NCBI RefSeq assembly: GCF_001296025.1
Contig: NZ_LJHV01000023.1
Location: 228,681 to 292,680, forward strand
Length of the DNA stretch: 64,000 nucleotides
Direction: 5' to 3'
DNA from: Porphyrobacter sp. AAP60
Lineage (GTDB): Bacteria > Pseudomonadota > Alphaproteobacteria > Sphingomonadales > Sphingomonadaceae
Of the stretch, positions 1 to 7,514 are shown piece after piece. How positions within the stretch are numbered: the first letter of the stretch is position 1; every line of letters starts with the position of its first letter. Made by a program: the position numbers and the translations under genes. The notes below the pieces were generated by a model, which had not been told where the DNA came from, did no database searches, and worked only from the letters and a program-made list of their open reading frames with translations.

Positions 1-1
1 C

Positions 2-322
2 TTCATGGGTTATTCCGGCGCGACCTATCTGGTGCAGGAAGTGTGCAATGCGCTGTTCGATGCGCTGTTCCACATCCTGCCGCTGGGCACCGAGCTCGAC
101 AAGATCGAGCCGACCCCGCCGCGCGGCGAAGCGCAATTGACCTGGGACAATGACGCCAAGGCGCGGCTCGACCAGCTTGTCGAAGCGCAGCCGGTGCTGG
201 TGCGGATCTCCGCTGCCAAGCGCCTGCGCGACACGGCCGAACGCACCGCGCGCGCGCGCGGCGTGACAACAGTTACCGCAGACTGCCTTGAGGCATCGCT
301 GCTTGAAGGAGCGGAGGCATGA
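2..322 (+). CDS. bchZ: Chlorophyllide a reductase subunit Z, C-terminal part (cut by window edge)
   Basis: Only the last ~106 codons are present; the 5' end lies outside the window, so this is a partial gene. BchZ is one half of the nitrogenase-like BchYZ catalytic component of chlorophyllide a oxidoreductase, which reduces ring B of chlorin to the bacteriochlorin level with electrons from BchX. The visible tail (from [20 protein letters not shown] onward) matches the BchZ C-terminus, and the gene sits directly upstream of pufBALM, the classic bchCXYZ-puf order of purple bacteria. Recognition rests on remembered family sequence plus context. Confidence 0.9.
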   Translation, partial: FMGYSGATYLVQEVCNALFDALFHILPLGTELDKIEPTPPRGEAQLTWDNDAKARLDQLVEAQPVLVRISAAKRLRDTAERTARARGVTTVTADCLEASLLEGAEA

Positions 323-378
323 TCAGCATGTCCGCGCCTTCCAACCCTTTGTTGCAGCCGCGCGCTGCACAATCCCAT

Positions 379-451
379 GCCCCCTTCGAGGGGGCTCTCC
401 AATCCACGTGGGGGATCACGCGGGGACGCCGACGGAAGCTTTCGGGCTTCC
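379..451 (+). promoter_or_regulatory. Two hairpins in the pufB leader
   Basis: The 159-nt gap between bchZ and pufB holds two perfect inverted repeats: GCCCCC/GGGGGC (379-384 with 390-395, loop TTCGA) and GGAAGC/GCTTCC (434-439 with 446-451, loop TTTCGG). They lie about 30 nt upstream of the pufB start. 5' stem-loops of puf mRNA are known to shield transcripts from RNase E in Rhodobacter; the same role here is inferred. No pufQ-like ORF lies in this gap. Confidence 0.6.
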
Positions 452-481
452 AAACATACCCAACTGAACGGAGACAACCCG

Positions 482-631
482 ATGAACGAACGTATCGGAA
501 CCCACCTGACGCCTGAAGAGGCTCAGGAAATCCACAAGGGCTTCATGGGCACTTTCACCCTTTATGTGGTGATCGCTATCGTGGCCCACGTGCTGGTCTG
601 GGCTGACAAGCCCTGGCTGCCGATTGGCTGA
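482..631 (+). CDS. pufB: Light-harvesting 1 (core antenna) beta subunit
   Basis: A 49-residue single-span antenna polypeptide that binds bacteriochlorophyll a in the LH1 ring around the reaction centre. A charged N-terminus (THLTPEEAQEIHKGFM) is followed by one membrane helix (about residues 23-40) with the BChl-ligating His36 and the conserved C-terminal WADKPWLP. The ATG at 482 is chosen because it follows a GGAGA ribosome-binding site and gives the family's normal length; in-frame upstream codons would add an unrelated extension. First gene of pufBALM, followed 91 nt later by pufA. Confidence 0.97.
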   Translation: MNERIGTHLTPEEAQEIHKGFMGTFTLYVVIAIVAHVLVWADKPWLPIG

Positions 632-722
632 TTATTGCGATGATCGGCTGAAGGTGGCTGGGTAACCCCCCGCGACCGCTGCCGGACAACGCTTTTCTGA
701 AAACATTTCAAAGGAATTTCCC

Positions 723-914
723 ATGTGGAGACTTTGGTTCTATTTTGACATTCGCCGCACGCTTGTTGCGCTGCACGTTGGTCTGGCCGTTCTGGCCTTC
801 ACCATCCACTTCATCCTGCTCAGCACCGATCGGTACAACTGGCTGGAAGATGCCAGCGCTGCACCGGCAACGGCTGCCGTGATCGAATCGTCGGAAGCTC
901 CGGCGACTACCTAA
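723..914 (+). CDS. pufA: Light-harvesting 1 (core antenna) alpha subunit
   Basis: A 63-residue partner of PufB in the LH1 ring. It begins [13 protein letters not shown], typical of alpha subunits, has one transmembrane helix (about residues 14-34) with the A-x-x-x-H motif (Ala25, BChl ligand His29), and a C-terminal Ala/Thr/Glu-rich tail. An AAGGAA ribosome-binding site precedes the ATG. It is followed by an intercistronic hairpin that separates the antenna genes from pufLM. Confidence 0.96.
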   Translation: MWRLWFYFDIRRTLVALHVGLAVLAFTIHFILLSTDRYNWLEDASAAPATAAVIESSEAPATT

Positions 915-931
915 CGGCTTGCAAATTGTGA

Positions 932-957
932 GGGGGCAGGTTCGCCTGCCTGCCTCC
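932..957 (+). promoter_or_regulatory. pufBA/pufLM intercistronic mRNA hairpin
   Basis: GGGGGCAGG (932-940) can pair with CCTGCCTCC (949-957) through nine base pairs including one G-U; alternatively GGCAGG/CCTGCC (935-940 with 945-950) closes a UUCG loop. It sits 18 nt after pufA. In purple bacteria the equivalent hairpin blocks 3'-5' decay so that pufBA message outlives pufLM and LH1 is made in excess of reaction centres; that role here is inferred from position. Confidence 0.7.
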
Positions 958-982
958 TAACACTTGTTCAGCAATTCAAGCG

Positions 983-999
983 CCCGCCTCAATGGCGGG
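983..999 (+). promoter_or_regulatory. Second hairpin abutting the pufL ribosome-binding site
   Basis: CCCGCC (983-988) and GGCGGG (994-999) form a 6-bp stem with loop TCAAT. Its 3' arm overlaps the purine-rich pufL Shine-Dalgarno region (GGGGAGG, 997-1003), so it could mask pufL translation initiation as well as affect mRNA decay. Function is inferred. Confidence 0.5.
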
Positions 1000-1011
1000 G
1001 AGGATGGACCT

Positions 1012-1836
1012 ATGGCGCTCCTTAGTTTCGAGCGGAAATACCGCGTGCGCGGTGGCACATTGATCGGCGGCGACCTATTCGACTTCTGGGTCGGCCCGTT
1101 TTATGTCGGATTCTTTGGAGTGACGACGGCAATCAGCGCCTTGCTTGGCACCGCGCTGATTTTCGCCGCTGCGACGCAGGGTCCGACACTCAATCCCTGG
1201 CTGATTTCGATCAACCCGCCACCGGTTGAATATGGCCTGGCCATGGCCCCGCTCAGTCAGGGCGGGTACTGGCAAATCATCACTGGCTGCGCAGTCATCG
1301 CCTTTGTTTCATGGGTGCTGCGACAGGCCGAAATTTCCCGCAAGCTGGGCATGAGCTACCACGTTCCGATCGCCTTCGGCGTCGCCGTGTTCGCCTATGT
1401 CACGCTCAACGTCATCCGTCCCTTCTGGATGGGCGCGTGGGGCAATGGCTTCCCATACGGGATCTGGACTCACCTCGAGTGGGTTTCGGGCGTGGGCTAT
1501 GCCTTTGGCAACTTCCACTACAACCCTGTGCACATGCTCGCGATCACGTTCTTCTTCACGAACACGCTCGCGCTCGCACTGCATGGCGGGCTTGTGCTGT
1601 CGGCGGTCAACACCACCGGCGGAACCGACGTCAAGTCACCGGAATATGAAGATACCTATTTCCGGGATTTCATCGGCTATTCGGTCGGCACGCTCGGTAT
1701 TCACCGGGTTGGTCTCTTCCTCGCGCTATCTGCCGCGTTCTGGAGCGCCGTCTGCATCGTCATCTCCGGCACTCTGTATGTCGGCAGCTGGATCGAATTC
1801 TGGGATTTCTGGAAGAAGATTCCGATCTGGTCGTAA
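1012..1836 (+). CDS. pufL: Photosynthetic reaction centre L subunit
   Basis: A 274-residue integral membrane core subunit that, with PufM, carries the special pair BChls, accessory BChl, bacteriopheophytin, QA/QB and non-haem iron. The start at 1012 gives the conserved [21 protein letters not shown]-terminus and follows GGGGAGG; a longer reading from 964 adds 16 residues with no family match. Five transmembrane helices are evident, and the His ligands lie in HYNPVHML and ALHGG. Its stop is 14 nt before pufM, with GGAG between. Confidence 0.98.
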   Translation: MALLSFERKYRVRGGTLIGGDLFDFWVGPFYVGFFGVTTAISALLGTALIFAAATQGPTLNPWLISINPPPVEYGLAMAPLSQGGYWQIITGCAVIAFVSWVLRQAEISRKLGMSYHVPIAFGVAVFAYVTLNVIRPFWMGAWGNGFPYGIWTHLEWVSGVGYAFGNFHYNPVHMLAITFFFTNTLALALHGGLVLSAVNTTGGTDVKSPEYEDTYFRDFIGYSVGTLGIHRVGLFLALSAAFWSAVCIVISGTLYVGSWIEFWDFWKKIPIWS

Positions 1837-1850
1837 GGAGCACCTGAAAC

Positions 1851-2822
1851 ATGGCGACATATCAAAACATCTTTACCCAGGTGCAAGTGCAGGGACCGCC
1901 CGAAATGGGTATCGCCCTGCCGGCCGGTGAAGATATCCGCATCCCCTTTCTGGGGCATACATACTGGCTCGGCAAAATCGGGCAGGCCCAGTTCGGGCCG
2001 GTCTATCTCGGGGTACTGGGCACGATCTCGCTGGTTTTCGGCGGGCTTGCGTTCCTGATCATCGGGCTCAACTTCTGGGCGCAAGCCGGATGGAGCCCGC
2101 AGACCTTCATGCGCGAGCTGTTCTGGCTTTCGCTGAACCCTCCGGGCCCTGAATACGGCTTCAGCCCGTTCGTGCCGCTGAAGGAAGGTGGCTGGTTCAT
2201 TCTGACCGGCGCGTTCCTGACGATTTCGGTACTGTGCTGGTGGGCGCGCACTTACAGGCGGGCCAAGGCGTTGGGCATGGGGATGCACATTCCCTGGGCT
2301 TTCGCCTCTGCCATCTGGCTGTTCCTGGTGCTGGGCTTCATCCGCCCGATGCTGCTGGGTGATTGGTCGCAGGCGGTGCCTTACGGCATCTTCAGCCACC
2401 TTGACTGGACCAACAATTTCTCGCTGGTCTATGGCAACCTGTTCTACAACCCGTTCCACGCGCTCTCGATTGTCTTCCTTTACGGGTCGGCAGTGTTGTT
2501 CGCGATGCACGGGGCGACGATCCTGGCACTCGGCCGTTATGGCGGTGAACGCGAGATCGAACAGATTACCGATCGCGGAACGGCTGCCGAACGCGGCGCA
2601 TTGTTCTGGCGCTGGGTGATGGGCTTCAATGCCACGTTTGAATCGATCCACCGCTGGGCCTGGTGGTTTGCAGTACTGACCACGCTGACCGGCGGGATCG
2701 GTATCCTGCTGACCGGCACGGTTGTCGATAACTGGTATCTGTGGGCGCAGGAGCATTACTACGCTCCGACGACCGAGAACTACGATCCGAGCGGCGCCAT
2801 CGGGGCAGCTTCGGGCCAATAA
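1851..2822 (+). CDS. pufM: Photosynthetic reaction centre M subunit
   Basis: A 323-residue partner of PufL. The N-terminus [13 protein letters not shown] and the segments around [16 protein letters not shown] and ESIHRWAWW are diagnostic; they include the BChl and iron His ligands in the D/E helices. It is the last gene of the operon: two hairpins and a terminator follow and no pufC (tetraheme cytochrome) gene is present, so P+ must be re-reduced by another c-type cytochrome. Confidence 0.98.
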   Translation: MATYQNIFTQVQVQGPPEMGIALPAGEDIRIPFLGHTYWLGKIGQAQFGPVYLGVLGTISLVFGGLAFLIIGLNFWAQAGWSPQTFMRELFWLSLNPPGPEYGFSPFVPLKEGGWFILTGAFLTISVLCWWARTYRRAKALGMGMHIPWAFASAIWLFLVLGFIRPMLLGDWSQAVPYGIFSHLDWTNNFSLVYGNLFYNPFHALSIVFLYGSAVLFAMHGATILALGRYGGEREIEQITDRGTAAERGALFWRWVMGFNATFESIHRWAWWFAVLTTLTGGIGILLTGTVVDNWYLWAQEHYYAPTTENYDPSGAIGAASGQ

Positions 2823-2829
2823 ACGGGAA

Positions 2830-2912
2830 GCCGGGCTGTCATGGCCCGGCACCTTACCGACTTCGAATACACGAAACCCGGCTTGGCCCTGCGGCCCGGC
2901 CGGGTTTTCTTT
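2830..2912 (+). terminator. puf operon terminator with upstream hairpin
   Basis: A first stem (2830-2836 with 2844-2850, GCCGGGC/GCCCGGC) is followed by a second one, AAACCCGGC (2874-2882) with GCCGGGTTT (2899-2907), running into TTCTTTT. The second has the stem plus T-tract form of an intrinsic terminator and ends the puf transcript before the convergent small membrane-protein gene. Confidence 0.8.
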
Positions 2913-2931
2913 TGGGCTCTGCGGAGGTGGT

Positions 2932-3204
2932 TTAGCGGTCGGCGCGTTCTGCGAACCTGCTGCGCAGATCGATCAGGTGGACTGGCAGTGACGCCGCCAG
3001 CGGCAAGGCAACCCACCACCAATCCGCGCCCACCAGCGCCGCGCGCAGACCCAGCACGATCAATGCCGCCGGGCCAAGCAGAGCGAGCACCGCCCCCCAG
3101 CCCCAGCCACGCGCCAGCCGCAGCCACGCCGCCTCGATCACCAGCACGCCAAGGATCAGATCAGCCGCGTGGCCAGAAGCGAACAGCCAGTCCATCGCGG
3201 CCAT
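2932..3204 (-). CDS. Small membrane protein of the photosynthesis cluster, unknown function
   Basis: A 90-residue hydrophobic protein with two to three predicted membrane helices (WLFASGHAADLILGVLVIEAAW; ALLGPAALIVLGLRAALV; VALPLAASLPVHLID) and a basic C-terminus. I do not recognise a named family. The ATG at 3204 is preferred over the GTG just upstream because GGAAGG precedes it. It starts 12 nt after the tspO stop and is the last gene of the - strand bchG-orf428-bchP-tspO run, so a link to photosynthetic membrane or tetrapyrrole handling is plausible but unproven. Confidence 0.7.
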   Translation of the reverse strand: MAAMDWLFASGHAADLILGVLVIEAAWLRLARGWGWGAVLALLGPAALIVLGLRAALVGADWWWVALPLAASLPVHLIDLRSRFAERADR

Positions 3205-3216
3205 CACCTTCCAGCC

Positions 3217-3699
3217 TCAGCCGAAGGGCGCGTTCAGCTGCACCACCGCCCAATTGAGCGCCGCCGCAAAGCTGACCCACGCAAGGTAGGGCACCAGCAG
3301 CCAAGCTGCGCTTTTGGAAAAGCGCCCGCAGAACACAATCATCGCGAGGATCGAAAGCCACAGCACGATCACTTCGGCAAAGGCCCAGTCGGGGCGTTGC
3401 AGGCGGAAGAAGATCAGGCTCCAGCTGATGTTGAGAAAGCCGTTGAGCGCGAACAAGCCCAGCACCCATTCCGCCGCCGCCGATGTCGGCGCGGCGCGCC
3501 AGGCGGTGATCCCGGCCACAGTGATCAGCGCATAGATCAGCGTCCAGCCGATCGGGAACAGAACATCGGGCGGGTTCCAGTCCGGCTTGGCCAATGCCTG
3601 ATACCACGGGCCAAGGTCGGTCACCGTCGCCCCCAGTGCGGCCACGCACACGGCCATGGCCGTGGCGATCGTCACCGGGATAATCATCAATCTGCTCAT
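3217..3699 (-). CDS. tspO: TspO/MBR family tryptophan-rich sensory protein
   Basis: A 160-residue, five-helix membrane protein of the TspO/peripheral benzodiazepine receptor family, which binds porphyrins and, in Rhodobacter, modulates photosynthesis gene expression in response to oxygen. The family signatures are visible: PWYQALAKPDWNPP after helix 1, GWTLIYALI, and the Trp-rich NISWSLIFFRLQRPDWAF. The ATG at 3699 (MSRLMIIP) is chosen; the 12-residue upstream extension is Arg/Pro-rich and lacks family similarity. It lies between bchP and a small membrane gene, as in other sphingomonad clusters. Confidence 0.93.
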   Translation of the reverse strand: MSRLMIIPVTIATAMAVCVAALGATVTDLGPWYQALAKPDWNPPDVLFPIGWTLIYALITVAGITAWRAAPTSAAAEWVLGLFALNGFLNISWSLIFFRLQRPDWAFAEVIVLWLSILAMIVFCGRFSKSAAWLLVPYLAWVSFAAALNWAVVQLNAPFG

Positions 3700-3742
3700 A
3701 GGCGTTGGTCTAGGTCGCGCGCCCGCTCGCTGCAATGCCTGA

Positions 3743-4939
3743 TCAGTGCGTGGCAGGTCTCAGGCCCAGCAAGTGGGCGGTGTCTTTCAGGAAGATCTTG
3801 ATGTGCGCCATCGGTTTGGCGCGCACCAGCTTCTTGTGCATGTAGGCCTGCCAGGTCAGTTCCTGCACATCCTTGTCATCGCACATGGTGACAAAACGTT
3901 CGCGGCGCTTGTCGGACGAATACCAGAAATACTGCATCATCCCCAGCACCCAGAACACCTTGCCATGTTCCGACATGAAGCGTTTGCGTGCGGTGCGCAG
4001 CTGCTTGGCCTCGCCGGTCTTGAGGAAGGTGGCGGCGGCCTCGCCAACATAGCGTCCGCCGACCATCGCATAATAGATCCCCTCGCCCGAGGCAGGGGCA
4101 ACCACGCCCGCCGCATCGCCGGCGACGATCACGTCCGCGCCATTATCCCAGCGCTTGAGCGGCTTCAACGGGATCGGCGCACCTTCGCGGCGCAGCGTCT
4201 CGCACCGTTCAAGGCCGAGGTCGTCGCGCATGGTGGCAATCGCGCCGCGCAGGCTGAAGCCCTTGTTGGCGCTGCCGACACCGATGCTCGCGGTATCGCC
4301 ATGCGGGAACACCCAGGCATAGAAATCGGGCGAGAGGCGGCCCTGATAATAGACATCGCAGCGCGAGGCATCGAACTGGTCGGTGTTGCGCGGCGGGGAT
4401 TTGATGATCTCGTGATAGGCGAAAACGCACGGGATTCGCTCTGCGCCGACAAGACATTGCTTGGCCACGGCAGACCGCGCCCCGTCCGCGCCGATCACCA
4501 CGCGGGCGCGCACGCTTTCGATCGGCCCGCCGCGGCTGCGACGGAAAGTGACGATCGGGTGCGCCGCATCATCGCGCTCGATCTTTTCGAAGGTGGCGGT
4601 CAGGCGTTCGGCGCCCGAATGGCGGGCGCGTTCACGCAGCCACTCGTCAAACTCCTCACGGTCGACCATGCCGACATAGCCGATTTCGCCCACCGGCATA
4701 TCGACGGCGCGGCCCGAAGGCGCGATCATCCGGGCGGAACGCGCCTTGGCGACCAGCAGGCTTTGGGGAATGTCGAAATCGGCCAGCAGGCGCGGCGGCA
4801 CCGCTCCGCCGCAGGGCTTGATCCGCCCGCCACGTTCGATCAGCAGCACCGAATGGCCTGCCAGTGCAAGATCGGTCGCCGCTGTCGCACCCGAAGGGCC
4901 GCCGCCGATGATCACCGCGTCATAGATCGTCTGGTTCAT
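3743..4939 (-). CDS. bchP: Geranylgeranyl diphosphate/bacteriochlorophyll reductase
   Basis: A 398-residue flavoprotein that reduces the geranylgeranyl tail of bacteriochlorophyll to phytyl using NADPH. The N-terminal Rossmann motif IIGGGPSGATAA (about residues 9-20) and the following IERGGRIKPCGGAVPPR are characteristic of the ChlP/BchP family; a second dinucleotide-site motif GDAAGVVAPASGEGIYYA lies near residue 280. The start at 4939 overlaps the stop of orf428 (ATGA), implying translational coupling in the order bchG-orf428-bchP found in Rhodobacter. An upstream in-frame extension exists only because it runs antisense-free through orf428. Confidence 0.96.
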   Translation of the reverse strand: MNQTIYDAVIIGGGPSGATAATDLALAGHSVLLIERGGRIKPCGGAVPPRLLADFDIPQSLLVAKARSARMIAPSGRAVDMPVGEIGYVGMVDREEFDEWLRERARHSGAERLTATFEKIERDDAAHPIVTFRRSRGGPIESVRARVVIGADGARSAVAKQCLVGAERIPCVFAYHEIIKSPPRNTDQFDASRCDVYYQGRLSPDFYAWVFPHGDTASIGVGSANKGFSLRGAIATMRDDLGLERCETLRREGAPIPLKPLKRWDNGADVIVAGDAAGVVAPASGEGIYYAMVGGRYVGEAAATFLKTGEAKQLRTARKRFMSEHGKVFWVLGMMQYFWYSSDKRRERFVTMCDDKDVQELTWQAYMHKKLVRAKPMAHIKIFLKDTAHLLGLRPATH

Positions 4940-6297
4940 GCGAACACTTCCCTCTCCCGTGTGGCCAGACCGGCGCGTAGCGCTGCTCCGCCTGTCGCCC
5001 TGATGGCGAGAATGGCAGCCAGCACGAACGCGGCTGCCTCGATCATGAAAATCAGCTGGAAGGCCGCGCCGTCGCTGGCCAGCGCCGCGCGCGCGAGATC
5101 GACGCCGACTGCGCCGCTCAGCCCGCCCAGCCCGAAAGCAATCGCTTGGCTGGCGCCCCACACGCCCATGCGCACGCCTTCGCGCGTCTTGGCGCCTGCG
5201 CCTGCAAGCCCCATCATCGCCCCGATCGCGGCGACAGCGAACACGCCATTGCCCAGCCCCAGCACGAACACATTGATCCCCAGCGGCCAGCCCGGCCCGC
5301 TGATTGCCGCCAGCCCGAGCGCAGCCAGCGCCGCGGCGGACATCAGGCACCCGCTGACCACCCACACCCGCAACCCGTCGGGCCGCTTTCCAGTGAAGGC
5401 ACTGCCGCCGATCCCGGTAATGATCATGCCGATCAGAATGCCGCCCTGATGCTGTCCGCCCAGCTGTGTCGATTGCCCCGGTGTCATCCCGAAGATCAGG
5501 CCCGCAAAGGGTTCAAGGATCAGATCCTGCATCGAGAAAGCGATCATCGACACGAAGATGAAGATGGTGAAGCGCCGCGCGGCAGGCTCGTTCCAGATTT
5601 CGGCAATCGCCGCACGGAAATCGGGCGCGGCCTCGTTGCGCGCCGCCGCGCCGAACTGGCCTGCCTGCCGTTCCAGCCGGAAGGTCGCCAGCACTGTCAG
5701 CGTCACCATCGCCAGCGCCAATCCGCCTGCCACCAGCAACAACCGCTCCTGCGAGAACGGCTTGAGCAACTGGCCGACGGTGATCGCGGACACCACGATC
5801 CCGGCTACCATCATGATCCATGTTACCGCTGCCGCAGCCGCCCGTCGCTGCGGCGCGACACCCGATGCCAGCAGCGCGAGCGCCGATGTGCCACCTGCGC
5901 CAACGCCCACGCCGATCAGCGAATAGGCCAGCACCGCCAGCGCGAAACCGGGTGCAAAGGCGCTCTCCATCCAGATCGTCGCCTGCGTTGCCAAAACGCC
6001 GCCCGCCGCCAGCACAGCCACACCGCCGATAATCCAGCGGGTGCGATTATTGCCCTTGTCCGAAGCATGGCCCCACAGCGGACGACCCAGTTGCACCCCA
6101 TAATGCCATGCCACCAGCCCGGCGGGAATTGCGGCAAGCATCCCGAGTTCCACCACCATCACGCGGTTGAGAACTGTCGTTGCCAGCATCACCAGCGCGC
6201 CGATGGAGGCTTGCACCAGCCCGATACGCACAATGCCGAGCCAGCCAAAGCCGGTATTCTTCGCCTCGGTCAGCGGAGAGGCAAGTGGGGCGTGCAT
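4936..6297 (-). CDS. PucC-family MFS protein (ORF428-type), BChl/LH assembly transporter
   Basis: A 453-residue, 12-span major-facilitator protein of the PucC (BCD) family. It contains the subfamily segment VLNRVMVVELG near helix 2 and WGHASDKGNNRTRWIIGG after helix 3. Its position between bchG and bchP matches ORF428 of Rhodobacter, a paralogue of LhaA and PucC thought to deliver BChl to, or help assemble, pigment-protein complexes. A paralogue, lhaA, lies at 18774. It overlaps bchG by one nucleotide (TGATG) and bchP by four. The exact substrate is unproven. Confidence 0.9.
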   Translation of the reverse strand: MHAPLASPLTEAKNTGFGWLGIVRIGLVQASIGALVMLATTVLNRVMVVELGMLAAIPAGLVAWHYGVQLGRPLWGHASDKGNNRTRWIIGGVAVLAAGGVLATQATIWMESAFAPGFALAVLAYSLIGVGVGAGGTSALALLASGVAPQRRAAAAAVTWIMMVAGIVVSAITVGQLLKPFSQERLLLVAGGLALAMVTLTVLATFRLERQAGQFGAAARNEAAPDFRAAIAEIWNEPAARRFTIFIFVSMIAFSMQDLILEPFAGLIFGMTPGQSTQLGGQHQGGILIGMIITGIGGSAFTGKRPDGLRVWVVSGCLMSAAALAALGLAAISGPGWPLGINVFVLGLGNGVFAVAAIGAMMGLAGAGAKTREGVRMGVWGASQAIAFGLGGLSGAVGVDLARAALASDGAAFQLIFMIEAAAFVLAAILAIRATGGAALRAGLATREREVFA

Positions 6298-7211
6298 CAG
6301 ATATAGCCCCCAAGGCCCAGCGCCGCCGCCAGCATCCCCAGCACATACAGCGTCACGCCAACACCATTATACCAGGGGGCATATTGCTTGGGATCGCGCA
6401 GCAGCTTGGGCATTGCGCCGATCTGCGCGGCCAGCACCGCACCAACAATCACGGCGGAAAGCGTGAAGCCCCACACCGCCAGAAGCGCAATCACAATCAC
6501 CTGCGCCCCTGCCATCGTGGCGCAGGCAAACCGGGCCGCGCCGCTTACGCCCATGGTGACGGGCAGCGATTTGAGGCCGGTGGCCTTGTCGCCTTCAACC
6601 GCCTTGAAATCGTTCAGCGTCATGATCCCGTGCGCGCCGATGGAATAGAGCGCCAGCACGATCAGAACTTCCATCGCGGGCAGCGCGCCCAGCATCACGG
6701 TTGCGCCGGTGAACCAGCTCAGCCCTTCGTAGGTGAAGCCGACCACCGCAGGCCCTGTCCACCCGCTTGTCTTGAACCGGAACGGCGGCGCGGAGTAGCC
6801 CCATGCGAGCGCGAGGCCGACCAGACCGGCAACAAACACCAGCGGGCCGAGCAGCCAGCCGACCGCGGCGGAAATCACTGTCATGATCAGCGCGATATAA
6901 AGGCCCCAGCGTCCGCCAATGCGGCCCGAAGGGATCGGGCGATCGGGTTCGTTGATGGCATCGACGTGGCGATCGAACCAGTCGTTCACCGCCTGGCTGG
7001 TGCCGCACACCAATGGCCCGGCCAGCAAAACACCGCCCGCCACGAACCACAGCCGCCCATCCAACCCTGCGCCGGACGATACCGCCCCGCACATGAAAGC
7101 CCACATCGGGGGAAACCAGGTGATGGGTTTGAGGAGCTCCAGTACATCGCGCGGATGGGGCCGCCGCGCCGAAGTGGGCGCATTGCGAGTCGAAGTTACC
7201 GAATGCTCCAT
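6297..7211 (-). CDS. bchG: Bacteriochlorophyll a synthase (geranylgeranyl transferase)
   Basis: A 304-residue UbiA-family prenyltransferase that esterifies bacteriochlorophyllide a with geranylgeranyl diphosphate. Two Asp-rich motifs are clear: NDWFDRHVDAINEPDRPIPS (about residues 96-115) and NDFKAVEGDKATGLKSLPV (about residues 200-218), within a membrane protein of about nine helices. First gene of the - strand run bchG-orf428-bchP-tspO. Two PpsR-type palindromes lie immediately upstream (7215-7258), so aerobic repression by PpsR is likely. Confidence 0.97.
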   Translation of the reverse strand: MEHSVTSTRNAPTSARRPHPRDVLELLKPITWFPPMWAFMCGAVSSGAGLDGRLWFVAGGVLLAGPLVCGTSQAVNDWFDRHVDAINEPDRPIPSGRIGGRWGLYIALIMTVISAAVGWLLGPLVFVAGLVGLALAWGYSAPPFRFKTSGWTGPAVVGFTYEGLSWFTGATVMLGALPAMEVLIVLALYSIGAHGIMTLNDFKAVEGDKATGLKSLPVTMGVSGAARFACATMAGAQVIVIALLAVWGFTLSAVIVGAVLAAQIGAMPKLLRDPKQYAPWYNGVGVTLYVLGMLAAALGLGGYI

Positions 7212-7214
7212 GTA

Positions 7215-7232
7215 ATCAAGCTATGCCTGACA
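7215..7232 (-). promoter_or_regulatory. Degenerate second PpsR/CrtJ box at bchG
   Basis: On the - strand this reads TGTCAGGCATAGCTTGAT, keeping the TGTCA half and a weakened second half. It is separated from the stronger box at 7241-7258 by exactly 8 bp, the spacing of cooperative tandem CrtJ/PpsR palindromes in Rhodobacter. It sits just upstream of the bchG start codon. Confidence 0.45.
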
Positions 7233-7240
7233 GACCGAAG

Positions 7241-7258
7241 CGTCAAATTAATTTGACA
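7241..7258 (-). promoter_or_regulatory. PpsR/CrtJ-type operator at bchG
   Basis: On the - strand the sequence is TGTCAAATTAATTTGACG, i.e. TGTCA-N8-TGACG, one mismatch from the known PpsR/CrtJ consensus TGT-N12-ACA. Its inner 16 bp (7242-7257) are a perfect palindrome. Position directly upstream of bchG and the adjacent ppsR gene support the assignment. Confidence 0.75.
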
Positions 7259-7383
7259 CTATATTTCCGGCAGACAGCAGTTTTTGCGGTTGAATTGGCA
7301 AGCGCGCGCCCATTGTGTCAAATGTGACGCTGTCAGGCTGGCTGGATGTTGGAAGAATCGGGAGGGTTGCGGCCTGGTCGCTC

Positions 7384-7458
7384 AGACCCCCTCCAGGTCG
7401 CGCCAGGCCCCGTTTAGGTCGCGCCAGGTGCGCCTTAGACCCCGTCCAGCCTCGTTTT
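7384..7458 (+). repeat. Phased 10-11 bp degenerate repeat array between ppsR and bchG
   Basis: Seven consecutive units each start with AG: AGACCCCCTCC, AGGTCGCGCC, AGGCCCCGTTT, AGGTCGCGCC, AGGTGCGCCTT, AGACCCCGTCC, AGCCTCGTTTT. Unit lengths are 10 or 11 bp, so the AG steps recur once per helical turn; the block AGGTCGCGCCAGG occurs twice 21 bp apart. The last two units resemble the outermost two units of the array at 37285-37349. It lies in the 303-nt gap 7212-7514, which contains no ORF worth calling. Confidence 0.6.
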
Positions 7459-7514
7459 GATGCCGGTTAGGACAAGCGTGCAGAAGGCAGGCAATTTGCC
7501 TACATTGCAGTGAT

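Noticed and set aside
323..481. pufQ gene upstream of pufB
   Set aside because: No open frame in the gap encodes a PufQ-like single-span protein; short frames there are arbitrary.
7316..7329. TGTCA-N4-TGACG palindrome upstream of bchG as a third PpsR box
   Set aside because: The spacer is 4 bp, not the 8 bp between TGTCA and TGACA halves required by the TGT-N12-ACA consensus; kept only as a sequence curiosity.
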